Counted from the stretch's first letter, positions 35,537 to 44,070 are shown. The stretch: DNA of 64,000 bases from Rhodocytophaga aerolata (GCF_030503435.1 NZ_JAUKPO010000004.1:248001-312000); one strand, 5' to 3'. Notes: generated by a model from the letters alone, not told the origin. Numbers and translations: made by a program.

Positions 35537-35887
35537 TTGGAAAAAGCAATACAACTGGCCGGTCTACTTGGCCCCATCTTGGTTGTCCTTTCTATTTCAG
35601 AAGGGCTTAATCTTCATATCTGGGAAAGAGTGGAAGCAAACCTGGTATATTTGAATGGTTTACTTTTATTTGTTGGAGGGCTTTCCATTGTCCGCACCTA
35701 TAATTATTGGGCATTGGACTGGCCTATGATGATCACCCTGACAGGCTGGTTGTCTCTTATGGCAGGGCTTTACAGAATGTTTTTTCCTAATGCCAGGCAG
35801 CTTAAAAAAAGTACATTTACGTATGTAGTGCTCCTACTATTACTTGTAACAGGCATTATACTGACGTATAAAGGTTATTTTGATTGA
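35537..35887 (+). CDS. Small four-helix membrane protein (116 aa)
   Basis: The frame opens with TTG at 35537; upstream there is only a stop (35498-35500) and no ATG, so the TTG is the only good start for the complete frame. The product MEKAIQLAGLLGPILVVLSISEGLNL has four hydrophobic helices with a conserved-looking W-x-x-V/E-x-N-L-V-Y-L-N-G-L segment, WPMMITLTGWLSLMAGLYRMFFP and a final helix. It is an inner-membrane protein of unknown function. It follows the split-barrel gene by 46 bp and is likely in the same transcript. I do not recognise a named family. Confidence 0.65.
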   Translation: MEKAIQLAGLLGPILVVLSISEGLNLHIWERVEANLVYLNGLLLFVGGLSIVRTYNYWALDWPMMITLTGWLSLMAGLYRMFFPNARQLKKSTFTYVVLLLLLVTGIILTYKGYFD

Positions 35888-36026
35888 AAAAGCCTATCAT
35901 AACTGAGGTAAACCACCAACCAGACTAAACGTATGGCTAACGCTATACAAGCCGGTAACATGGCCACCAAACTCAAGTCCCAAGCCTGAAGCCAACGTTC
36001 CGGTTGTATGGACTTCATTCGTACAT

Positions 36027-36845
36027 TTACTTTCTCTGGCTTAGTAATGTATGTAAAACCCGGAGGTATTCCCTATTCTCATTAATTCCATTATGGCCTT
36101 GTCCTGGCAACACAATTACCTGATCGGTAGGTTTCAGATGCCGCTGTAATTTCCCTGACGAGCCATAATAAATTACATAATCTTTATCTCCATGAAAAAT
36201 AGTAATAGGTGCCTGAATCCTGGGAATAAATTCATAGGTCTTAAATCTATACTTAAATAAAAACGGCGGCAGCGTAGCGTAAATAACCGGCGAGATATTC
36301 TGCATCAGATCCAGCAAACTATAGTAAGGGGCTTTCAGGATAAGCCGGCCAGGTTGGTTATTGGCTGCCAGCATAGCAGCCGATGCCGTACCAATAGAAA
36401 AGCCTATCACGACAATGGTTTCCTCCGCATACGCCTGTTTTATATACGTATAGGCAGTTTGCACATCGGCAAAGAATTGGTTCTCATCTGTCAGTTTTCC
36501 TTCACTTTTGCCAAACCCGCGGTAATCCAGCACAAAAAAATCGTAGCCTACTCTGGTATAGGTACTAGCCAGTTCGCCCCAGGTATTGACTGCCCCGGCA
36601 TTTCCATGCAGAAAAAACACCAGACCTTTGCTTGAATCAGCCTTAAACAGAACGCCATGAAGGTGGGTGCCATCGGCTGCCGGGATGAAATGCTCCTGAA
36701 AAGGCTGACTGAACGTGAAGCGGTAGCTTGCCGGAATTTTTTCCGGGTAAAAAATCAGTTTCTCCTGGTAAAAATAAAAGACGCTGCAAAAAATCAGATA
36801 AAGCACCGAAAAAATTCCTATGATCCACAAAATCATTTTTTTCAT
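36027..36845 (-). CDS. Membrane-anchored alpha/beta hydrolase (BEM46-like)
   Basis: The protein has 272 residues. The N-terminal MILWIIGIFSVLYLIFCSVFYFY is a transmembrane anchor, followed by QEKLIFYPEKIP, a signature of the BEM46-like group. The catalytic serine is in GFSIG (nucleophile elbow); FFLHGNAG forms the oxyanion hole; GDKDYVI supplies the acid region and GQGHNGI the histidine. The body should lie on the periplasmic side of the membrane. The substrate is unknown; thioesterase, esterase and lipase activities are all possible. It is a single gene, minus strand, and shares the region with the class C-like protein gene upstream (37051-38403) on the same strand. Confidence 0.87.
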   Translation of the reverse strand: MKKMILWIIGIFSVLYLIFCSVFYFYQEKLIFYPEKIPASYRFTFSQPFQEHFIPAADGTHLHGVLFKADSSKGLVFFLHGNAGAVNTWGELASTYTRVGYDFFVLDYRGFGKSEGKLTDENQFFADVQTAYTYIKQAYAEETIVVIGFSIGTASAAMLAANNQPGRLILKAPYYSLLDLMQNISPVIYATLPPFLFKYRFKTYEFIPRIQAPITIFHGDKDYVIYYGSSGKLQRHLKPTDQVIVLPGQGHNGINENREYLRVLHTLLSQRK

Positions 36846-36975
36846 GTAAATGATATAGCCCTACCCTACCGGCTACGTAAGAGCAATATACACATGGATG
36901 CAGCTTTTTCAAAAACCGCCCGGAAACTGTGTATATAGATCTGGCTTTGTACGCGTGCCTTTATTACTTACAAAA

Positions 36976-37017
36976 GAAAACCGGCAGAAAAGAAATGGAT
37001 TCCTCCCTTGCCGGCTT
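36976..37017 (-). terminator. Intrinsic terminator after the serine hydrolase gene
   Basis: GCCGG(C/T)-type arms (CCGGCA at 36981-36986 and TGCCGG at 37009-37014) form a stem after the stop of the 37051-38403 gene; on the minus strand the stem is followed by TTTTCTTTTG. The loop is long (about 22 nt). Confidence 0.6.
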
Positions 37018-37050
37018 TCCGATTTCAATGTCAGGTATAATGTTCAGTAA

Positions 37051-38403
37051 CTAACTGATTTTGGTTAGTTTTTTCCCTCCCTGCATTTTAATGAGCATAT
37101 ACTGTACCTTGCCGTTTTCTTCAATAAATTCTATTTCTATTTCAGGTCCTTTCATAAAAAATTTATTAATACCTTCAGCCGTTAACTCCATTTTTTCGGC
37201 ATCGCCTACAGCTAAGGCATATAATTTATTGCCTTCTACTGATATGGTAACATTAAATTGCGGGTCAAGCTGGTATACGCCTGCATATCTGGCAAGCACT
37301 TCTTCGTCTAAAGTAACTTCTACTTTTTGCTTGGGAAGATTATACGCTTCGTTGAATACAAGAGCCGTTAAATCATCGCTTAGTTGCCGGCCATCTACAT
37401 CCCCATAGTTCGACAGAAAGATAATACACACCTCTTGCTCCGGAAAACGGATCAGATTTGTAACAAACCCATCCGGACTTTTCCCACTATGGCTTACCTG
37501 CTTTTTGCCATATTTTTCACCTACCTGCCATCCATATCCATACCCGGCCTGATAGGGCGTAAAGGCCATTTGTTTTGATTGTTCAGATAAAATAGCATTC
37601 GTATAGAGGCTTCGGTCCCAGGCATACAAATCGCGTACAGACGAGTAAATACATCCTGCACCGGCTGGCGTAGTAATATCCATCGGGTTAGCCGGTATCC
37701 ATTCGGCAGTTTGTGGATTGGTAATATACCCTCTGGCCTGGAACTCGGACGTCCGGTTGTTGGCATCTTTCCCGGTATGAGCTACTTTCAGTTTAGAGAA
37801 AATTTCCTGCTGGTATAAACTACCTAACTCTTTCCCTGTCACTTTTTCGGCAATGTACGAAAGCAATACATAGTTTGAGTTGCTGTAGCCAAAGCGGGTT
37901 CCTGGCTGAAATTCCAACGGCAGGTTTTTGAAATGTTCCATGGTTTGCTTTGACGTTAAGGAATGGTTAATCCAGGTTTTAAAATAATCTGGCAAAGTTG
38001 TATAGCTAACAATTCCGGAAGAATGGCTTAACAAATGCTTGATCTGGATTTTTTCTCCGTTGGGATAATCCGGTATAAACTTAGTCAAGGCATCATCCAG
38101 GGCTATTTTCTTTTGCTCAGCTAGCCTGAGAATAATTGCGGAGGTAAACGTTTTGGTGATAGAAGCAATGCGGAACTCGGTATCTGGGGTGTTGGGCAAC
38201 TTTTTTTCCAGATTAGCCATTCCATACCCTTTTTCAAAAAGAATGTCTCCTTTTCTGGCAATTAGTACAGATCCGCTGAATTTTTTCTGCTTGGTATAAG
38301 CTGTCATCAATTCGTCGGCTTTGGTGGCAATCTCGTTGGTTTGCGCGGAAGTTTGTGTGGCATAAGTGAGCAGAACCGAAATAAAGAATAAGAACTTTTT
38401 CAT
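37051..38403 (-). CDS. Class C beta-lactamase-fold serine hydrolase with C-terminal DUF3471-like domain
   Basis: The protein has 450 residues and a signal peptide (MKKFLFFISVLLTYATQTSA). The SxxK nucleophile motif is S81-I-T-K84 (FRIASITKTFT), the Tyr motif is Y173-S-N175 (FGYSNSNYVLL) and the third motif is HSGKSPDGF. The remaining residues about 365-450, beginning EVTLDEEVLARYAGVYQL, match the small DUF3471-like beta-barrel common in esterases and peptidases of this fold. It may act on D-amino peptides, esters or beta-lactams; no evidence separates them. Compare the inactivated relative at 32599-33792. It is the upstream neighbour of the alpha/beta hydrolase gene on the same strand. Confidence 0.9.
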   Translation of the reverse strand: MKKFLFFISVLLTYATQTSAQTNEIATKADELMTAYTKQKKFSGSVLIARKGDILFEKGYGMANLEKKLPNTPDTEFRIASITKTFTSAIILRLAEQKKIALDDALTKFIPDYPNGEKIQIKHLLSHSSGIVSYTTLPDYFKTWINHSLTSKQTMEHFKNLPLEFQPGTRFGYSNSNYVLLSYIAEKVTGKELGSLYQQEIFSKLKVAHTGKDANNRTSEFQARGYITNPQTAEWIPANPMDITTPAGAGCIYSSVRDLYAWDRSLYTNAILSEQSKQMAFTPYQAGYGYGWQVGEKYGKKQVSHSGKSPDGFVTNLIRFPEQEVCIIFLSNYGDVDGRQLSDDLTALVFNEAYNLPKQKVEVTLDEEVLARYAGVYQLDPQFNVTISVEGNKLYALAVGDAEKMELTAEGINKFFMKGPEIEIEFIEENGKVQYMLIKMQGGKKLTKIS

Positions 38404-38738
38404 ACGTAGTGTTGCGTTTTAGTTTGTTTTTCAAGCAGGGATATCCAAAGGCCATGCCATTTACGCAACCTACTGCAATTCAATGTTTTATTCATAATTT
38501 TGCCCTTAGCAACAGCATATAGTTGTGCGAGATCACGCTGACTTGTGCTTTTCCGCACACATATAAAATACTTCTGCAGCCGGACCCATTTTTTCGGGAA
38601 GAACAGTGTTTGATAGACTATTGAACGCTTGTGTTCCGGTATCACGTTGTGCTGGGCTTACAAGCAGGGCTGGCATTCTGGTTAAACCTGTTGGAAGACC
38701 TTATTTCCATTTAGTATGCCCCAGAATTTTCTTTCACA
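38404..38738. other. 335-bp gene-free stretch
   Basis: An 81-codon minus-strand frame (38400-38645) overlaps the serine hydrolase start and shows no protein character, so I do not call it. No repeat or clear promoter was found. Confidence 0.3.
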
Positions 38739-39251
38739 CTAGGTAAATACAAACCAACACAGGTGATTTCTTATCTGTTGGTCATCTAAAACAAGTTCAC
38801 GAATCTCTTTTGGAAGCTGATCCCGCTGCCATTGACATTCTTTTTGCCCCATTTTCTCTCTATCCTTTTCTTCAACAGATTCTTGAACCGCTCTGATAGC
38901 ATAGGCAGCAGCCCCCAGTTCATGTGCCGCCACATGCGCCACAGCCACAGCTTGTCCGGCTGCCAAGGCTGCGAAGCGGGCAGCAAGGGGCATTCCTTTG
39001 GCAGCAGCATTGGCCGCAAAGGCGGCCTTGTGGGCTTGTTTCATCGGTATCTCTCCGTTTGCCCATGCCCGTGTCAAAACTATGGCTTGTCTTGGCCGTT
39101 CATCTTCAGCATGGAGTTGCTCAAACAGGTGTAGTACGTGTTCTGCACATGTAGCCGCCCACAAGGCAAGTAACTGATGATGTGAATCGGTTAATGTTCC
39201 TCCTCGCCTGAGGGTGATAAACCTTGGATCTCTTTCTTTGGGTAGTATCAT
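38739..39251 (-). CDS. Imm-5-like putative immunity protein
   Basis: The 170-residue product opens MILPKERDPRFITLRRGGTLTDSHHQLLALWAATCAEHVLHLFE and continues with RPRQAIVLTRAWANGEI, KAAFAANAAAKGM, and GQAVAVAHVAAHELGAAAYAI; this order of alanine-rich helices with conserved W-A-x-x-C-A-E-H and H-V-A-A-H-E-L-G-A-A-A-Y-A-I blocks is the Imm-5-like putative immunity family. Immunity genes usually follow a polymorphic toxin gene, but none is seen in the window. The protein is cytoplasmic. It lies near another small orphan gene (39379-39981), which may be a second immunity factor. Confidence 0.75.
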   Translation of the reverse strand: MILPKERDPRFITLRRGGTLTDSHHQLLALWAATCAEHVLHLFEQLHAEDERPRQAIVLTRAWANGEIPMKQAHKAAFAANAAAKGMPLAARFAALAAGQAVAVAHVAAHELGAAAYAIRAVQESVEEKDREKMGQKECQWQRDQLPKEIRELVLDDQQIRNHLCWFVFT

Positions 39252-39378
39252 AGGCTAGCCTTGCGTTTACCGGCTGGTTTTTATTGGTTGTGAATGAATG
39301 GCGTAAGAACTCACACATACCATTGCTTCCTGTTGAGCATTAGCAGCATGGTTGTTGCAGGGTTTGATGTTCTAGCCT

Positions 39379-39981
39379 TTATTTAGTGTACTTTTCTAAA
39401 TCCTTCTTCATGATTTCCAATCGTTCCAAGTAGGCATCTTGTAAGTGATTGGTATTCCCCTCTTCATTTTCCCTAGTACTCTTTCCATCTACGATTTTGA
39501 AGAGTTTGCTTAAGTCTACTTCATTGTTGGCTAATCGTTGTAAGGTGACTAGCTTCTGTCTTTCTAAAGCTATTATTCCCAATTCTTTGAGTGCAGGTGC
39601 TATTTTTCCTTCTATTTTTAATTGGCCAAAAACAGTTGCAATTATAGCTTTATCCATGCAATCTATGAAAAACTCATCCTCTTGCTGTAATTGATTAATA
39701 AATTCTAAGTCCAATGACTGCACGCATCCATCACATGCATACTTGAAGCCAAAGCCATCAATATGGTCAAACATGAAAGCCACAATATCAGCTTTCCCTT
39801 TTGTTTCTCGGTACCAATCCTCTAAATTGTAAAGCGTATCGGCCCCGTCATCATTGCCAAAGGGAGAGAATTCGTCCAAACAATCAGTGTAAAATTCATC
39901 CTTCATTAATTCATTGAATCGAGGATGACTAGTGGCAGGATCAGGACCAATTTCTGGATCATCCAGGTAAAACTTTTTCAT
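39379..39981 (-). CDS. Hypothetical protein, possible YfeS-like/immunity family
   Basis: The protein has 200 residues without signal peptide. The sequence EFYTDCLDEFSPFGNDDGADTLYNLEDWYRETKGKADIVAFMFDHI, with acidic residues around F-G-x-D-x-G-A-D-T-L, recalls YfeS-like proteins of unknown function, but I cannot confirm a match. The C-terminal half is helical and lysine/glutamate-rich (LKKELGIIALERQKLVTLQRLANN in spirit). It is encoded about 130 bp upstream of the Imm-5-like gene on the same strand. Its acidity and place beside an immunity-type gene suggest a toxin-immunity or tolerance role; this is inference. Confidence 0.5.
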   Translation of the reverse strand: MKKFYLDDPEIGPDPATSHPRFNELMKDEFYTDCLDEFSPFGNDDGADTLYNLEDWYRETKGKADIVAFMFDHIDGFGFKYACDGCVQSLDLEFINQLQQEDEFFIDCMDKAIIATVFGQLKIEGKIAPALKELGIIALERQKLVTLQRLANNEVDLSKLFKIVDGKSTRENEEGNTNHLQDAYLERLEIMKKDLEKYTK

Positions 39982-40027
39982 GCTTTCAATTTATCTCTTT
40001 TAATGACTAATGACATAGAACATATAT

Positions 40028-40060
40028 ATACACCTACCTCTAATTAGCAGGTAGGTGTAT
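40028..40060. repeat. Perfect 12-bp inverted repeat, possible terminator
   Basis: ATACACCTACCT (40028-40039) pairs exactly with AGGTAGGTGTAT (40049-40060) with a 9-nt loop. It sits after the stop of the outer-membrane protein gene (minus strand), so it probably ends that transcript; the following bases are AT-rich but not a pure U-run. Confidence 0.55.
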
Positions 40061-40103
40061 GTAGCAAATATATAAAATACACAATAATAGCTATATCATT
40101 CGG

Positions 40104-41504
40104 TTACCTGCCCGACATTTGTCTGGTCCTATTCATGGCCATAGGCATCAGGTGTGGGCTAATCCGCAGATATACCTGGCCAGACAGAGGATTGTTGCCG
40201 TAGATAGCATTTAAGCGGGATTCTGCCATGTATACGCTGCCTTGTATGCCCAGGCTAAAATTGGTGTTCCATTTGCGGAGAACTGTATAATTCGTACCCA
40301 ACGTAAGAGCATTGATGTCAAATATCTCATCGTCTCCAAGCTGTTGTTCCACCTGCAACTCCCCAGACGATTTTTGTACCCACTCATACCGGCCATACAC
40401 TGCAAATTTATCCAGCTGCAAATTAGATTCTGCCGTGAGGGAATGCTCTTTGTGGTGGCCTCCGGCATCATTAAATCCCCAAATCAATGCCGAGTTGAGG
40501 TGATAATTTTCTCCGGCCAGAGGTAAAGCATGTAGTACAGAAGCAGTAGTGCGCCATACATCTTCTTCTGGCTCCACCACTTCGGGGCTTTTGATAAATG
40601 CCTGAGAGGCCTGAATAGCAAAGTTAGCCGTTGGATTGACCGACAACCGGTAAGAATAAGAATCGAAGCGGGGTTTATCCAACCCATACCGGGCTTCTCC
40701 AGGCTCGCGGCCCGTAAATACCGATGCTTCAGCCTTAACTATTTTGTACCGGATACCGGCCGTAGCCACGCCAAAGGTTATATGCGTAGCATCTTGCCAG
40801 TGGTGGCCAAGCGGAGAATCCAGGTTATTGAAACTGGATGGACGGTGCATAAAAGCTACCGGCCCTAACGCAGGTTCCCCGGGATACGCCAGATAGGCAA
40901 ACACATCTATGTCCTTAGATAGCATATGCGTATAGGCTACCGATAATTCAGAAAACAGGTTATGGGGATGTTGCCGGTCTACCAGTGGCTGCCCCTGAAA
41001 GGTTTCACCCGTCTGGAAAAGCAGCGGATAGCCATCGCCTCCGAATAAGGGATCTAAGGAAAACATCGTGCTGAAGCGGAACAATCCTCTCTTTCCTACC
41101 CTTCGCTGACCCATAGCCATAAACCAGTTAGGGGCATCTATTTTTGTATCGCCTCTGGTGCCTTTGTTGGTAATATCCTGATTATTATACCGCACAAACA
41201 CGTTGCCATGAACCATATACATCCATTTATCGGTATGAATCATGTATCCATACATGGGTGCCAGATCGGGAAGCCAGCCAGAGCCGGAGCCGTTTCTGTT
41301 CATGGGCAGATTCAGGGAGAACGCATGCGACATAGGGGCAGCTGTAGAATCGTGCATCATCAAATGTCCTTCATGCGATTGTACGGTATCTGTTGGTGTT
41401 TGATGGGTGTCGTGCCCGGTATGATCTCCATGCTGGGCAAAAAGGGAAGTATAACTGAGTAGTACTAAACTAGCAATATAAACTGAGGTATATAGAATTT
41501 TCAT
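40104..41504 (-). CDS. Outer-membrane beta-barrel protein with His/Met-rich N-terminus, metal-linked
   Basis: The protein has 466 residues from ATG 41504 (a further in-frame ATG at 41540 lies inside a terminator stem). MKILYTSVYIASLVLLSYTSLFA is a signal peptide. Mature residues 25-60 contain eight histidines and several methionines in H-G-D-H, H-D-T-H and H-L-M-M-H arrangements, a likely copper or silver binding tail. The rest is strands with alternating aromatic residues (MYGYMIHTDKWMYMVHGNVFV, FRFSTMFSLDPLF, FAVYGRYEWV), as in a porin-like barrel. It is the last gene of the copper cluster after HMA, Csp-like and AraC-HMA genes. The family is not firmly recognised; outer-membrane metal tolerance or export is inferred. 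Confidence 0.65.
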   Translation of the reverse strand: MKILYTSVYIASLVLLSYTSLFAQHGDHTGHDTHQTPTDTVQSHEGHLMMHDSTAAPMSHAFSLNLPMNRNGSGSGWLPDLAPMYGYMIHTDKWMYMVHGNVFVRYNNQDITNKGTRGDTKIDAPNWFMAMGQRRVGKRGLFRFSTMFSLDPLFGGDGYPLLFQTGETFQGQPLVDRQHPHNLFSELSVAYTHMLSKDIDVFAYLAYPGEPALGPVAFMHRPSSFNNLDSPLGHHWQDATHITFGVATAGIRYKIVKAEASVFTGREPGEARYGLDKPRFDSYSYRLSVNPTANFAIQASQAFIKSPEVVEPEEDVWRTTASVLHALPLAGENYHLNSALIWGFNDAGGHHKEHSLTAESNLQLDKFAVYGRYEWVQKSSGELQVEQQLGDDEIFDINALTLGTNYTVLRKWNTNFSLGIQGSVYMAESRLNAIYGNNPLSGQVYLRISPHLMPMAMNRTRQMSGR

Positions 41505-41525
41505 AGGTATTAACATTTTATGGGA

Positions 41526-41560
41526 GAAAAACAAAGCCACTTTTGCTGGAGTGGCTTTGT
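41526..41560 (-). terminator. Intrinsic terminator between the Csp-like and outer-membrane protein genes
   Basis: An 11-bp perfect stem, ACAAAGCCACT at 41531-41541 with AGTGGCTTTGT at 41550-41560, has an 8-nt loop. On the minus strand it is followed by TTTTTCT. It lies after the four-helix copper protein gene and only 26 bp before the start of the next gene. Confidence 0.75.
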
Positions 41561-41573
41561 TCTAGGTAACATA

Positions 41574-41903
41574 TCACACATGGGCACTACGGCACGCCTC
41601 TGCACAGCTGTGGCAAGCCTGGGCACATTGCTGGCAGTGTTCGTGATGGTGTTTGGCACATTCATCGCCGCACATCTGGCAGATTTTCTCACACACTTGC
41701 AGAAATTCTGCTGCCACCTCCGAATGGCGCTGAAGCAACCGGGCGGCCTGCAGGCATATATCTGAACAATCTCTGTCCAGGGCGATGCAGCGTGCCATCA
41801 TTTGCACATCCTTTTCTTGTAAACAAGCGGTGGCACAGTTTTCACACGTAAACGCACATTCCAGTAACTGGCGGATAAGATCCTGGTGTTGTTGGGTTTG
41901 CAT
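41574..41903 (-). CDS. Four-helix-bundle copper-binding protein (DUF326, Csp-like)
   Basis: The 109-residue protein has 16 cysteines in helix-spaced positions (C16, C20, C23, C27, C39, C46, C50, C71, C75, C78, C82, C90, C93, C97, C100, C104), plus a histidine tract HHHEH near residue 85-89. This is the pattern of cytosolic copper storage proteins of the DUF326/Csp family, where cysteines line the inside of a four-helix bundle and bind many Cu(I) ions. It has no signal peptide, so it should be cytoplasmic. It lies upstream of the outer-membrane protein gene and downstream of the HMA gene, with a terminator after it. Confidence 0.88.
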   Translation of the reverse strand: MQTQQHQDLIRQLLECAFTCENCATACLQEKDVQMMARCIALDRDCSDICLQAARLLQRHSEVAAEFLQVCEKICQMCGDECAKHHHEHCQQCAQACHSCAEACRSAHV

Positions 41904-42033
41904 AGGAGTAGAATTTTAGGTGAACAAACAACTATCTCCTGTGTTTACCCATCCACTGCACTGAAGGTTACAGCCTGGGCTTCAGCAATCCAAGCTGCTC
42001 ACTGCCTTTAATGGCTACCTTTGCCAGTAGGTA

Positions 42034-42243
42034 TCACAAAGTTTCCGCTACATAGCCAGCTTTTTTAACGATGTCTTTAATCTGGTCGGCCTTTACTTTC
42101 GTGGTGCTGACCGATAAAATTTTATTCGGATTGTTGGTATCTACTTCCCATTTATCAATGCCTTCCAGGGAGTTTAGGTATGGAGTAACTTGTGCTACAC
42201 AGCCTCCACACTTTATGTTTGTTTTAAATTTTAAAGTTTCCAT
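42034..42243 (-). CDS. Heavy-metal-associated (HMA) domain protein, CopZ-like chaperone
   Basis: The 69-residue protein is a single HMA domain: METLKFKTNIKCGGCVAQVTPYLNSLEGIDKWEVD and a final KADQIKDIVKKAGY. The metal site is C12-G-G-C15, the usual CxxC. It has no signal peptide and no ATPase attached, so it can be a cytoplasmic copper(I) chaperone delivering ions to the Csp-like protein or to an ATPase outside the window. It precedes the Csp-like gene by 130 bp and follows the AraC-HMA gene with 280 bp between, all on the minus strand. Confidence 0.86.
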   Translation of the reverse strand: METLKFKTNIKCGGCVAQVTPYLNSLEGIDKWEVDTNNPNKILSVSTTKVKADQIKDIVKKAGYVAETL

Positions 42244-42523
42244 AATTGTTGTTAGTTAGTATAATTCGAAATACCGGTAATTCAATCTACGGTGCTTAAT
42301 TCTAAGCTTGATGCCAGAGCCACCCCGGAAATTACCTGGCTCCAGATAAATCTGCAGACAGATAAACCCAGGCGAGGAGTAGCTAATAGCTATGTAATAA
42401 AGCCCGTACCTTCATTAGTTAACCTGTACAAAGATGGACGATACGCTGCTAGTTAGCGTTACATAATTTTTACTTTATTGTATAAGATTTTTTTATACGT
42501 GGTGGGTCTTTTGTATAAAGAAG

Positions 42524-43108
42524 TCAGTTAAGTCCTACTTCATCCAGCGGTTTACGCTTGTTTTCTTTTATTTGCTTAAAATGGCTAGGCGTATACCCGG
42601 TTACTTTCTTGAATTGGTTAGATAGATGCTGAACACTGCTATAGCCCATCTGGTAGGCTACCTCACTTAGCGTAAGTTCATTATATACCAAAAGCTCCTT
42701 AACCCGCTCTATTTTTTGCAGGATGATGTACTTCTCAATAGTAGTATTTTCCACAGAAGAGAACAAGGTACTCAGGTAATGGTAATCCATATGCAAAGCT
42801 TCCGCCAAATAATCGGAGTAGTTTGTATGCAGGTGCTGCCCGGTATTTTTGTGGTGAATGAGCTCAACAATTAAGGTTTTTATTTTTTCAATAATCTTCA
42901 CTTTTTTGTCGTCAATCAGTTCAAACCCATTATCTGCCAGAATCTCGCGTACTTCTTGTAGCTTTTCTGCTGGTAGATGTCCGGTAACCACCGCCTCTCC
43001 TAAGGTAATACTGCGCACATCTAATCTATTTTTTTCCAGCTCTTCTTTCACCACCCGGATGCAGCGGTTACATACCATATTTTTTATAAATAAGCTTGTT
43101 GTTTCCAT
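42524..43108 (-). CDS. AraC family regulator with N-terminal HMA metal-binding domain
   Basis: The 194-residue protein has an HMA-like domain at residues 1-70 with C13-N-R-C16 (MVCNRCIRVV), and a C-terminal AraC double helix-turn-helix (about 90-185): LTLSEVAYQMGYSSVQHLSNQFKKVTGYTPSHFKQ. Ligand control by metal binding is inferred: Cu(I) or another soft ion on the CxxC site could alter DNA binding. In Bacteroidota this fusion occurs near copper genes, which fits its place as the upstream gene of the copper cluster. The operator was not located in the 280-bp gap. Confidence 0.86.
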   Translation of the reverse strand: METTSLFIKNMVCNRCIRVVKEELEKNRLDVRSITLGEAVVTGHLPAEKLQEVREILADNGFELIDDKKVKIIEKIKTLIVELIHHKNTGQHLHTNYSDYLAEALHMDYHYLSTLFSSVENTTIEKYIILQKIERVKELLVYNELTLSEVAYQMGYSSVQHLSNQFKKVTGYTPSHFKQIKENKRKPLDEVGLN

Positions 43109-43234
43109 TATGTCGGTAATTTATCTAAATAAGCAATAGTAGGGCAATAAAATTCACTCGGGCAAGAGGTAAACATACAGATAACATAGCATTTTTTTAA
43201 ATAGAACGGCTTTTACCAAGCATACTGTTCAGTG

Positions 43235-43999
43235 TTAGGTAAAGTCTACCGGTTTGCTGTTAGGTTTCCACCTCTTGAATAGCAGGCAGGTAATAATGAT
43301 CCCCAGAAAAAATCCACTGATTCCGATAACAAACAGGGAGCCCATGCTGTATGTATGATTTTCTATGCTCTGTTTCAGAATGATTACAGCACCTGTAAAA
43401 AACAAGACAGAGAACCAGAATCCAAATTTAGCTTGTGCTGAAATAGGTGGCAGCGAATTCTCTCCTGGTTCGTTAAACAGTACCCACCCAATAGCCAGCA
43501 GCCCAACCAACGATCCTATATATTCTATGTACACGTATATCTGGTAATTGAAGGGTCCGATGGCCAACTCTTTGCCAAAAAAATCTGGTGCTTGCTTATA
43601 TACCCAACCTTGTGTATTGCCTGCTTCATCCCAAAGCAGGTGAGAAATGGCTCCAATGAATGCAGAAAAAAGTACGATATGCCAGTTCTTCCTTAGAAAT
43701 AAAAAGATATTTTGAGGCAGGTATTTAGCAAATTTCCGGTTTAATGGGCTTGGCAAATACAAAATAAGTGTATTCCTGATCCACAGATGAAAAATCAGGG
43801 TAAGCAACAGAGTTGCCGGTAAATCAAACACAAAAATACCCGGGAATGTATGTCCGTAATCTTCTTCCCCACTCATCTGAAAAAAATACAGCAGATCCGG
43901 CGACATGCTACCAATAACCAGACCTGTCAGCGAAAACCATTCCGGCTTTATTTTCTTTAAAGGCAATACAATAGCTGGGTGTGAGAAAGTAAAGGGCAT
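43235..43999 (-). CDS. DUF4184 family membrane protein
   Basis: The protein has 254 residues and starts MPFTFSHPAIVLPLKKIKPEWFSLTGLVIGSMSPDLLYFF, the defining N-terminus of DUF4184 (F-T-x-x-H-x-A and S-x-x-P-D). Five or six hydrophobic helices follow, including IVLFSAFIGAISHLLWDE with the conserved H-x-x-W-D. The family may be related to phospholipase-like metal-dependent membrane hydrolases (YdjM/YfhO-type), but its reaction is unknown. It is a single gene between the AraC-HMA gene and the LytTR gene, on the minus strand; nothing links it to either. Confidence 0.87.
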   Translation of the reverse strand: MPFTFSHPAIVLPLKKIKPEWFSLTGLVIGSMSPDLLYFFQMSGEEDYGHTFPGIFVFDLPATLLLTLIFHLWIRNTLILYLPSPLNRKFAKYLPQNIFLFLRKNWHIVLFSAFIGAISHLLWDEAGNTQGWVYKQAPDFFGKELAIGPFNYQIYVYIEYIGSLVGLLAIGWVLFNEPGENSLPPISAQAKFGFWFSVLFFTGAVIILKQSIENHTYSMGSLFVIGISGFFLGIIITCLLFKRWKPNSKPVDFT

Positions 44000-44070
44000 A
44001 AGGGTGTATACGTCTGGTATTGGCTAATGACGGATACGAATCCCTTCTGGTTTTAAAAAATACGCAGCTG

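Noticed and set aside
35493-35654. ATG frame overlapping the start of the small membrane protein
   Set aside because: It ends after about 53 codons and its composition is not membrane-like; the TTG frame at 35537 gives a clean four-helix protein.
38400-38645. 81-codon minus-strand frame before the serine hydrolase gene
   Set aside because: It overlaps the hydrolase start in another frame and has no signal, membrane or domain pattern.
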